From NCBI GenBank assembly GCA_965232985.1, contig CBDDRC010000021.1:12337-76336 (forward strand): DNA of 64,000 nucleotides, in the 5' to 3' direction. This document shows positions 10,287-18,754 of this stretch, piece after piece. The notes beneath the pieces were generated by a model, which saw nothing but the letters and a program-made list of their open reading frames with translations, was not told the DNA's origin and did not search any database. Source of the DNA: JADFDG01 sp965232985. GTDB taxonomy: Bacteria > Pseudomonadota > Gammaproteobacteria > Pseudomonadales > JADFDG01. Numbering within the stretch: the stretch's first letter is position 1; the number at the start of each line of letters is the position of its first letter. The translations under genes and the position numbers were made by a program.

Positions 10287-10517
10287 TCTGGCCTCCCCGA
10301 CCGCAATCTCGACGACGATCTCGGTGCCTTCACGCCGGCTGGCGATGACCCGATGGCCATTGATCCGGCACCAGGCCGGGATGTCCTGCAGAACGCCGGG
10401 GTCGGTGCAGGTCACTTCCAGTACGTCACCGGGTGCCAGCATCTTCATGGCGTTCTGGGTGCGGATGACCGGCAGCGGGCAAAGCAACCGGCGGGCATCC
10501 AGGGTGTGCATGGCCAT
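10278..10517 (-). CDS. TusA/SirA-family sulfur carrier protein
   Basis: 79 aa, the full size of a TusA-like protein. Motif LLCPLPVIRTQNAM carries the conserved Cys13-Pro that accepts persulfide sulfur; the C-terminal half is the usual beta-alpha-beta (DVLEVTCTDPGVLQDIPAWCRINGH). It follows the PP-loop gene by 11 bp on the same strand, so the two are probably co-transcribed, and a sulfur hand-over from this carrier to the PP-loop enzyme is a reasonable inference. It differs from a true TusA in being paired with this enzyme rather than with a Tus relay. Confidence 0.85.
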   Translation of the reverse strand: MAMHTLDARRLLCPLPVIRTQNAMKMLAPGDVLEVTCTDPGVLQDIPAWCRINGHRVIASRREGTEIVVEIAVGEARAP

Positions 10518-10528
10518 GGGTGTCGGGC

Positions 10529-11608
10529 TCAGAGATACCAGGCCTGCGGCACCTGATCGACCGGTAGCGGGGCAACCTCGATAACGCGCATGACCCCATC
10601 GGGACTGCCGATTTCGACTTGGACCAGCGGCGCCTCGCGGCCTTGACCGAAACGGGCGCCGAGGCGTGCTGCGAGCACCATGTCGTCGGCGGTAGGCTTG
10701 CCATCGACCAGCACGAAGGGGCCGCCGTGGCTGAGCGGCAGCACATACGGCAATTGCTTGCGATAACCCATGAGGAAATTGTTCTCGCCATCCTCGCGCG
10801 CGATGATCACCTTGAAATGCGGTGCCGGGCGCAGGTGCCGGCCGACTTTCAACAGCATGATGTCGTCGAGCTCATAGTCGCGCTCGCCGCGTGCTTGCCA
10901 GAGGTCAGCAAGCTTGCGCGAGTAGTTCTGGTCAGTCAGAAAGCAGCAGCCGCCGGCTGGCTGGGCATATTCCTCGAAGCCGAATTGCGCGGCCAGAGCG
11001 AACTGCGGCTTGCGGCTGCGGCCGTTGAAGTCCAGCAGCTTTTCGCGATCCACCCAGCCTTCGCGCTCGGGCAACGTGGGCGGCAGCAGTTTGGCGCACA
11101 GTGGCCGCAGCAGGCGGTCGTCAGCACCGGATTCGCGGGCAATGATCGGCAGCTTGTGTTTGAGCTGGCTGTTCGGGCGCTGACCCACCACCTCGCCGGT
11201 GATGATGAAATCGAAACCGTTGTCGGCAGCATGCGCCCGTGCCTTGTTCAGCATCAGTGATGCTTTGCCGACCATGAATATCTTGCAGTCCAGGCAGGGG
11301 TTGAGGTTGGCGCCGTAGCCGTGCTTCGGATTGAGCACGACATCCTTGTACTCCGCGCTGATGTCTTCGATGTGCATGCGCACGCCAAGTTGTTCCGCAC
11401 TCCACAGCGCGTTATTGCGTTTGGGCTTTTTCTGCTCGCGAATCGCGTGCGTATGCCCTTCGACGCAGAAGCCGGTATAGAAGTTGATCGCCTCGACCTC
11501 AATGCCCTGCTCCTGGATGAGGCGTACCGCGAGCATGGAGTCGAGGCCACCCGAGAGCAGGGCGAGGGCGCGGCGACGGATAGCGGTCATGGGGTAGTCA
11601 TCGGGCAT
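10529..11608 (-). CDS. PP-loop (MnmA/ThiI-like) tRNA thiolation enzyme candidate
   Basis: 359 aa. The ATP pyrophosphatase loop SGGLDS is at residues 19-24, right at the N-terminus, with no THUMP domain before it and no rhodanese domain after it. A CxxC (Cys105, Cys108, PCLDCKIF) and a Cys-Cys pair (Cys221, Cys222, GGCCFLT) could bind an Fe-S cluster or carry persulfide. The C-terminal ~110 residues look like an NFACT-R/DUF814-type RNA-binding module. In Pseudomonas thiI lies between glnA and typA, and this gene occupies that place, so a role in 4-thiouridine formation is inferred. The start is uncertain: an ATG at 11590 would remove six residues. Confidence 0.78.
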   Translation of the reverse strand: MPDDYPMTAIRRRALALLSGGLDSMLAVRLIQEQGIEVEAINFYTGFCVEGHTHAIREQKKPKRNNALWSAEQLGVRMHIEDISAEYKDVVLNPKHGYGANLNPCLDCKIFMVGKASLMLNKARAHAADNGFDFIITGEVVGQRPNSQLKHKLPIIARESGADDRLLRPLCAKLLPPTLPEREGWVDREKLLDFNGRSRKPQFALAAQFGFEEYAQPAGGCCFLTDQNYSRKLADLWQARGERDYELDDIMLLKVGRHLRPAPHFKVIIAREDGENNFLMGYRKQLPYVLPLSHGGPFVLVDGKPTADDMVLAARLGARFGQGREAPLVQVEIGSPDGVMRVIEVAPLPVDQVPQAWYL

Positions 11609-11953
11609 AAGGAGGTTGGCATAGCGGGGCGGGAGTATAAACCCGGCGCCGGATTGCCGCCGACTGTTCGGCGCTGTTGCCCCCGGATGTCGGGCGCGAG
11701 ATCTTCACCATGCCACCCGAACGCAGGCGCGCCCTGATGGCGACCTACCAGCGCATGGGTTATTTTGCCGGTGACCGTGCCGAACAATGCCGCGCGCCGC
11801 GCCATAGCCTATTCAGGGGGCGAGTTATCGCCATCACCATTGGCGATGTCAGTCCGCCTTGTCGCGCGGCCCGTGAACCTGCTGGAGCAACAGCCGACAC
11901 AACGGGAAATTCGTCGCTATGGTGGTCGGACATGATCGCAGGAGCAGCAGGAC
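11609..11953. other. 345-bp intergenic region, divergent promoters
   Basis: Divergent region between the PP-loop gene and cmoA. A short rightward open frame here (11677-11976) has Cys/Arg-rich composition and no ribosome site or family motif, so I do not call it. No clear promoter, hairpin or repeat was recognised. Confidence 0.5.
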
Positions 11954-12703
11954 ATGAACGGGAAACATCGCGATAGCGCCGAGGACAAGATCTTCGGCAA
12001 CCCGGCAACCGGCATCGCTGATTTTCGTTTTGATGCCACCGTGGCGGCGGCATTTGACGATATGGTGTCGCGCTCGGTGCCGTACTACGACGAGATGCAG
12101 CGCATGGTCGTCGAACTGGCCACTGATTTCGCCGAGCCGGGCTCGCGTCTGTATGACCTTGGCTGCTCTACCGGCACCACGCTGACGCTGCTCGCCCGCA
12201 CTGCCCACCCGGATGTCCATTTCGTCGGCATCGACAACTCCGAGGAGATGTTGGGCAGGGCCCGCGCCAAGCTTGAGAAGTTCGCACCGAATCGTCCGGT
12301 TGATCTCGTCTGCCAGGATCTGCACCAGGATCTGCATGTCGAGGATGCCTCGGTGGTGCTGATGCTGTTGACGCTGCAGTTCGTCCGGCCCCTGCATCGC
12401 GAGAAGATTATCCGCTGCATCGCCGAAGGCATGCGCCACAACGGCGCCCTGATCCTGATCGAGAAGCTGGTGGTGACCGATTCGCGCCTTAACCGCCTGT
12501 ATATCGACCACTACTATGACTACAAGCGCGGCAGGGGCTATTCGGACGTCGAGATCGCCCGCAAGCGCGAGGCGCTGGAAAACGTACTGGTGCCGTACCG
12601 CTACGAGGAAAACCGCGAATTGCTGCTGAAGAACGGGTTCGATACGGTTGAGGAGTTTTTCCGCTGGTACAACTTCTCGGCATTCATCGCCATCCGTAAC
12701 TGA
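11954..12703 (+). CDS. cmoA: carboxy-S-adenosyl-L-methionine synthase
   Basis: 249 aa, class I SAM-dependent fold. CmoA makes carboxy-SAM from SAM and prephenate for the wobble-uridine modification cmo5U of tRNA. The glycine loop is LYDLGCSTGTTL, followed by IDNSEEM and CQDLHQ; the family-specific stretches RSVPYYDEM, TLQFVRPLHR and DYKRGRGYSDVEIARKREALENV are all present, distinguishing it from generic methyltransferases. A GGAGCAGCAGGACATG context supports the ATG. Its partner cmoB is not adjacent, unlike in E. coli. Confidence 0.95.
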   Translation: MNGKHRDSAEDKIFGNPATGIADFRFDATVAAAFDDMVSRSVPYYDEMQRMVVELATDFAEPGSRLYDLGCSTGTTLTLLARTAHPDVHFVGIDNSEEMLGRARAKLEKFAPNRPVDLVCQDLHQDLHVEDASVVLMLLTLQFVRPLHREKIIRCIAEGMRHNGALILIEKLVVTDSRLNRLYIDHYYDYKRGRGYSDVEIARKREALENVLVPYRYEENRELLLKNGFDTVEEFFRWYNFSAFIAIRN

Positions 12704-12774
12704 CCGCCTGTGGGCGGGATGACCTGCCGGGGGCGGCCCCCCGGGAGGGGCTTCCGGTGCGCCGGGACACCGGA

Positions 12775-12798
12775 TTGACCCCATCCGTGATGTATACT
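12775..12798 (+). promoter_or_regulatory. possible typA promoter (-10 TATACT)
   Basis: TATACT at 12793-12798 is the best -10 hexamer in the 170-bp cmoA-typA gap. The nearby TTGACC (12775-12780) is only 12 bp upstream, too close for a normal -35, so the assignment is weak. A GC-only hairpin near 12727-12744 could end cmoA transcripts. Confidence 0.3.
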
Positions 12799-12873
12799 CG
12801 CGCGCCTTTTTGGCCGGTCTCACGGGGTCGGTCTTCCAGCGGCAACCCTCAAGTCTCCCAGTCGGTACTCTCC

Positions 12874-14715
<1,842 letters not shown>

Positions 14716-14725
14716 AGTGATCGCG

Positions 14726-14755
14726 TGATTCATCCGGGCTGACCGGGCTGAATCA
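14726..14755. terminator. hairpin between convergent typA and ATPase genes
   Basis: TGATTCA (14726-14732) pairs with TGAATCA (14749-14755), with internal CCGG/CCGG pairing. It lies in the 37-bp gap of the two convergent genes. There is no U-tract, so a terminator role is only likely by position. Confidence 0.4.
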
Positions 14756-15946
14756 GCCAAACAGCGCCGACGGCGGCATCGCAAGGAATTCTTCCACCGG
14801 GATGCCGCCGTCCCCCACGAGCAGGCACGTGTCGGGATGCCAAGCCCTGTCGAATGCAACCATGCCGGGCAGTGAATCGGGGCGCCGCCCGCTTTTGACT
14901 TCGATTGCGACGAGCCGGCCATTGTGCCGCAGCACGAAGTCGACTTCCTTTGATGCCTCGCGCCAGTAAAAGACTTCGATACCCTGTTGCGCTGACGCGT
15001 TGACGAGGTGTGCGCCGATGGCGGATTCGACCAACCGCCCCCAGCGTTCAGGGTCCTGCCGGGTTGTGTGGAACTCCGTGTGGGCCAACGCCGTGACCAG
15101 CCCGTTGTTGAGTGCCTGCAGTTTCGGGCTTGACGCGCGCTGTCGCACCGTTTCACCCGCAAACTTCGGCAGTCCGCACAACATGCCGGCGCCGGCGAGC
15201 AGTTCGAGATAATGGGCGAGCGTCGTGGTATTTCCGGCGTCCTGCAATTGCCCGATCATTTTCTGGTAGGAAAGGATTTGTCCGGAATAGTTGCACCCGA
15301 GCTGGAACAGCCGGCGCAACAGCGCTGGCTTGTCGACGCGCGTCATGAGCAGGATGTCGCGCGAGATTGTCGTCTCGATCAGTGAATCCAGCAGGTACCG
15401 GCGCCAGCGGTCCTCGTCGTCGATGAGTGTTGCGGCGCCGGGATAGCCGCCGAAGTAGATGTACTGCGCGGCATTCCAGCCGAAGGCCTCGCGCATTTCG
15501 GCGTATGACCAATGCGGTACCCGCAGGGTCTCGAAGCGGCCGGCCAGGCTCTCGGTAAGGCCCTGCTGCATGAGCAGCGGGGATGAGCCGAGGATCAGGA
15601 TCCTCAGGTCAAGGCCGTTGGCCGTGTCCTCGTCCCACAGACGTTTCACCGTTTCGGACCAGCGCGGGATCTTCTGGACTTCATCAAGGACCAGCAGCCA
15701 GCGACCGGCCGGGCGGCATTGGAGTCGTGCGGCGCCCCACTGTTGCGCGATCCAGGTCGATTCCCCCGAGGCGGGGCCGTCGGCGGTGCCATAGGTGGCG
15801 CCGATTCCTTTCTGCGTCAGGAGTTCGCGCGCCAGGGTGGTTTTGCCCACTTGCCGGGGCCCGGCGAGGACCTGGATGAACCGGCGGGGCTCGGCCAGGC
15901 GGCGCAGTAGGGTGGTGAGGATCGGGCGGGTGAAGCTCGTTACCAT
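14753..15946 (-). CDS. DUF4143-family AAA ATPase (accessory)
   Basis: 397 aa. N-terminal AAA_14 domain with Walker A LAGPRQVGKTTLA (about residues 26-38) and Walker B LLVLDEVQK, then a DUF4143 domain ending in a PD-(D/E)XK-like nuclease core (EVDFVLRHNGRLVAIEVKSG), whose D, E-V-K pattern is intact. These orphan ATPases are widespread, horizontally mobile and of uncertain role; some resemble toxin-antitoxin or defence modules. The ATG at 15946 is used because the upstream extension is AT-rich promoter-like DNA. Its convergent position between typA and IS debris, with no functional partner, supports acquisition by transfer. Confidence 0.88.
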   Translation of the reverse strand: MVTSFTRPILTTLLRRLAEPRRFIQVLAGPRQVGKTTLARELLTQKGIGATYGTADGPASGESTWIAQQWGAARLQCRPAGRWLLVLDEVQKIPRWSETVKRLWDEDTANGLDLRILILGSSPLLMQQGLTESLAGRFETLRVPHWSYAEMREAFGWNAAQYIYFGGYPGAATLIDDEDRWRRYLLDSLIETTISRDILLMTRVDKPALLRRLFQLGCNYSGQILSYQKMIGQLQDAGNTTTLAHYLELLAGAGMLCGLPKFAGETVRQRASSPKLQALNNGLVTALAHTEFHTTRQDPERWGRLVESAIGAHLVNASAQQGIEVFYWREASKEVDFVLRHNGRLVAIEVKSGRRPDSLPGMVAFDRAWHPDTCLLVGDGGIPVEEFLAMPPSALFG

Positions 15947-15948
15947 GA

Positions 15949-15983
15949 TTAGTTGAGATAAATTGCTCTTAGTATTGAGTAAA
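15949..15983 (-). promoter_or_regulatory. AT-rich promoter with paired direct repeat upstream of the ATPase
   Basis: On the reverse strand two similar elements, TTTACTCAATACTAA (15983-15969) and TTTATCTCAACTAA (15962-15949), lie about 20 bp apart (two helical turns) just before the ATG at 15946. The stretch is markedly AT-rich compared with its surroundings. Operator or promoter function is inference. Confidence 0.4.
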
Positions 15984-16080
15984 ATACCACAGAAGCGCGG
16001 CGTTCGACATGGCGGTGCCACCCTCTGGCCCGTTTGGGAGAGTGTGTAAACCCATCAGGCCGCTTCAGAACGATCTGCTC

Positions 16081-16230
16081 TGTTGACGGCCACCCAACAT
16101 TGACCCACTTGGCGGAGTAATTTCCATCCAAAACTGACCCACGTAAACCTACTACACTGCTCGTTTTTTGAGCAGGGCAGATGGGGTGATTACCGTGGGC
16201 ATGTTGGCCAAGATAAGGCGGATGCACATT
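16081..16230 (+). mobile_element. truncated left end of an IS21-family element
   Basis: Starts at TGTTGACGGCCACCC and carries the IS21-type repeated terminal motif TGACCCAC twice (16101-16108 and 16135-16142). A GTG at 16186 then opens a frame reading VITVGMLAKIRRMHI, the characteristic first 15 residues of IstA transposases, before diverging (GVTSI, stop at 16248). About 150 bp of the element remain; istB and the right end are missing. Identification is by recall of the family, not by a search. Confidence 0.72.
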
Positions 16231-16301
16231 GGAGTTACCTCGATTTAGTGGACAGCTTTAACCTCTGAACTTGCAACGGGAGGTGTTGCCATCCGCCGAC
16301 G

Positions 16302-16598
16302 ATGCCGCTGGAGGCGCTGTATGCCGCCACGGTTGGGCAGGGCCGGGCGGCGCAGACGTTGTTGACCGGGCGGGTCGCCACCACATTCCTCAACGACAGC
16401 GTGCAACTGGAACTGGTTTGCGGATTCGGCATGGGGGTGGCGGGCCGCGCCTGTCGGCCGCGGGCAAGTTGGGCGCTGTCCGACCACACGCTGCTGCATC
16501 TGGGCGCCGATCTCTATGCGGGCGACGACAGCGGTTACTTCGGCCGCCTGGGCGACAACTCGCTGGTGTTCTTCAGCCTGGAGTTTCTGGGCGGCTGA
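16302..16598 (+). pseudogene. 3' remnant of an outer-membrane/porin-like gene
   Basis: A 98-codon open frame whose C-terminal part alternates hydrophobic and polar residues and ends in two beta-strand-like segments (HTLLHLGADLYAGDDSGYFG and NSLVFFSLEFLGG), as the last strands of outer-membrane barrels do. It has no signal peptide, no ribosome site and begins directly beside the IS21 debris, so it is best read as the surviving tail of a gene cut by insertion or deletion. The original family is uncertain (a DUF1302/porin type is possible). A longer frame shifted by one (16271-16669) is Arg/Gly-rich and looks non-coding. Confidence 0.5.
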
Positions 16599-16684
16599 CT
16601 GGTCACCGACTGACGGGGAATCCCGGGGCAACACCCGGCGGGGTGCTGGCATTCGTCCCGAGGTATTGAGTACATTCACCCGCC

Positions 16685-17671
16685 ATGAATGTCCTCTACC
16701 CGGAAATCGAGCCGTACCACAGTTTCCGTATCACGGTGAACGCGCCGCACGAGCTTCATGTTGAGCAGTGCGGCAATCCGCACGGCATTCCCGTTGTTTT
16801 CCTGCATGGTGGCCCTGGTGGCGGCTGTGCGCCGCTGCACCGCCGCTTTTTTGACCCGGCGACATACCGCATTGTGTTGTTCGATCAGCGTGGTTGCGGT
16901 CGCTCAACGCCGCACGCAGAGCTTGCCGGCAACGATACCTGGGCGCTGGTGGCCGACATGGAGCGAATTCGCCAGCACCTGGGTATCGATCGCTGGTTGT
17001 TGTTTGGCGGCAGTTGGGGCTCGACACTGGCGCTGGCCTGGGCTGAAACCTATCCGGAACGGGCCTTGGGCCTCGTGCTGCGCGGCATTTTCCTGTGCCG
17101 CCCGCGCGATCTTGAGTGGTTCTACCAATCCGGCGCTGATCGTGTATTTCCCGAGGCGTGGGCTGATTTTCTTGCGCCCATTCCTGCCGCCGAGCATGAC
17201 AATCTTGTGCGGGCCTACCATCGGCGACTCACCGGCAGCGATGCGGCCGAGCGCGCACGTTGCGCCATCGCCTGGAGTGTCTGGGAAGCGCGCTGTGCGA
17301 CGCTGCATGCGGATGCGTCGTTGGTACAGCACTATCTCGATCCGCAGGTGTCGCTGGCATTTGCCGGTATCGAGAATCATTACTTCATGAACGACGCATT
17401 TTTTGCGCCGAATCAATTGCTGCGCGACGCACATCGCCTCGCTGCTGTTCCGGGCGTGATCGTGCACGGCCGCTACGACATGGTCTGTCCCGTCGAGCAG
17501 GCCATCGAGCTGCAACGTGCCTGGTCGCGCGCAAAGCTGGTGGTTGTGCCGGATGCCGGCCATGCCGTGACCGAGCCGGGTATCAGGGCGGCGCTGCTGC
17601 GCGCCACCGATGAGTTTGCCCGGCAACTGGAGCCGTTGTTGCGCGCCGATGGTTCGGGAGCGGCGGCATGA
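16685..17671 (+). CDS. pip: proline iminopeptidase (S33 family)
   Basis: 328 aa alpha/beta hydrolase that removes N-terminal proline from peptides. Oxyanion motif HGGPGGG (residues 41-47), DQRGCGRS, nucleophile Ser110 in GGSWGS, catalytic Asp in HGRYDMVCP and catalytic His in PDAGHAVTEPG. The helical cap matches the bacterial monomeric type. Its stop overlaps the dtd start in ATGA, so the two are translationally coupled. It begins 86 bp beyond the pseudogene tail. Confidence 0.95.
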   Translation: MNVLYPEIEPYHSFRITVNAPHELHVEQCGNPHGIPVVFLHGGPGGGCAPLHRRFFDPATYRIVLFDQRGCGRSTPHAELAGNDTWALVADMERIRQHLGIDRWLLFGGSWGSTLALAWAETYPERALGLVLRGIFLCRPRDLEWFYQSGADRVFPEAWADFLAPIPAAEHDNLVRAYHRRLTGSDAAERARCAIAWSVWEARCATLHADASLVQHYLDPQVSLAFAGIENHYFMNDAFFAPNQLLRDAHRLAAVPGVIVHGRYDMVCPVEQAIELQRAWSRAKLVVVPDAGHAVTEPGIRAALLRATDEFARQLEPLLRADGSGAAA

Positions 17672-18108
17672 AAGCGTTGATCCAGCGGGTGCGCCACGCG
17701 GCGGTGGATGTTGCCGGCGAGCGGGTTGGTGAGATCGGTGTGGGCCTGCTGGTATTCCTCGGCGTCGAGCGCGATGACAGCGAGGTGAAATGCGTGCGTT
17801 TGGCCGAGCGTGTGCTGGCATATCGCGTATTTGCCGACGATGCCGGCAAGCTGAATCGTTCGGTATGCGATATCGATGGCGGGGTGCTGGTTGTCTCGCA
17901 GTTCACCCTGGCGGCGGATACGGCGGGCGGTAACCGGCCGAGCTTCACGCCAGCGGCGTCAGCAAGTTTGGGCCGCTCACTTTATGAGCGATTTGTGGCC
18001 GAAATCGCCGGCCGGCGGGGGCAAGTGGCGACTGGCCGCTTCGGCGCTGACATGCAGGTTTCGCTGACCAATGACGGGCCGGTCACGTTCCTGCTGACTA
18101 TTACCTGA
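17668..18108 (+). CDS. dtd: D-aminoacyl-tRNA deacylase
   Basis: 146 aa, typical for DTD, a homodimeric cytosolic proofreading enzyme that hydrolyses D-aminoacyl-tRNA (and glycyl-tRNA(Ala)). Signature motifs are SQFTLAAD (substrate-side) and NDGPVTF, equivalent to the family Gly-cisPro loop. Overlaps pip by four bases; this pip-dtd coupling is common in gammaproteobacteria. Confidence 0.96.
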   Translation: MKALIQRVRHAAVDVAGERVGEIGVGLLVFLGVERDDSEVKCVRLAERVLAYRVFADDAGKLNRSVCDIDGGVLVVSQFTLAADTAGGNRPSFTPAASASLGRSLYERFVAEIAGRRGQVATGRFGADMQVSLTNDGPVTFLLTIT

Positions 18109-18201
18109 GTCCCGTTGCAGTGCCCCCGGCTTTAGGGGCTATGATCCGGCTGTCCGTCAAAAGACGGCTGGAACACACCGACCCTTTCTTGGAGACATGG
18201 A

Positions 18202-18684
18202 ATGAAGAAGATCATCCTCGCAGCAATACTCGCCGGCGCGTCAACCACTGCCATGGCCGATGCGGCCGGTGGCCCGGGTTGCGGTTGGGGCAACATGCTT
18301 CTCGAAGGCAATAGCGGCCTGCCGGCCCACTTGGTGGCTACCATCATCAATGGCACCTCCGGCAATGCTACTTTCGGCATGACCACCGGCACCAACGGCT
18401 GCTCGGTGAACGGCAAGCTCACCTACAGCGGCAAGTCGCTCGTCATGGCTCCGGGCATGATGGACGAGATCGCCGCTAACGCGGCGGTGGGCGAAGGCGA
18501 TGCACTGACTGCGCTGGCAGTCGTGCTGGGTATCCAGCCGGAAGACCGCGCAGCGTTCGCCAGACTGGCGCACGAGAATTTCTCGACGCTGTTCCCGAGC
18601 GCCGATGCAACTTCCGGTGACTTCGTCACGGCGCTGTTCGACCTGATGAAGCAGGATGCGCAGCTGGCCAAGTACGCTGCCTGA
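18202..18684 (+). CDS. DUF3015 exported protein
   Basis: 160 aa with a cleavable signal peptide (residues 1-19, ends TAMA). The mature N-terminus GGPGCGWGNMLLEGNSG and the TFGMTTGTNGC segment are the hallmark of DUF3015, with two Cys (GCGWG and NGCSV) that may form a disulfide. GGAGAC lies before the ATG. Function unknown; periplasmic by prediction. Monocistronic: a strong terminator follows and a -10-like TATGAT (18140-18145) lies upstream with a poorly spaced TTGCAG. Confidence 0.9.
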   Translation: MKKIILAAILAGASTTAMADAAGGPGCGWGNMLLEGNSGLPAHLVATIINGTSGNATFGMTTGTNGCSVNGKLTYSGKSLVMAPGMMDEIAANAAVGEGDALTALAVVLGIQPEDRAAFARLAHENFSTLFPSADATSGDFVTALFDLMKQDAQLAKYAA

Positions 18685-18699
18685 TTCAACACGTAATAC

Positions 18700-18729
18700 A
18701 AAAATGCCCCGGGAAACCGGGGCATTTTT
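18700..18729 (+). terminator. Rho-independent terminator after the DUF3015 gene
   Basis: Perfect 13-bp stem AAAAATGCCCCGG / CCGGGGCATTTTT around a GAAA tetraloop, ending in a T-tract. Confidence 0.95.
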
Positions 18730-18754
18730 GTTGTGCGATTCGTAACTGACGGCG

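Noticed and set aside
11677..11976. Rightward open frame in the gap before cmoA
   Set aside because: It overlaps the cmoA start, has no ribosome site or recognisable segment, and is rich in Arg, Ala and Cys.
16271..16669. 132-codon frame over the outer-membrane gene remnant
   Set aside because: Gly/Arg/His-rich low-complexity product; the frame beginning at 16302 gives beta-barrel-like segments and is the better reading.
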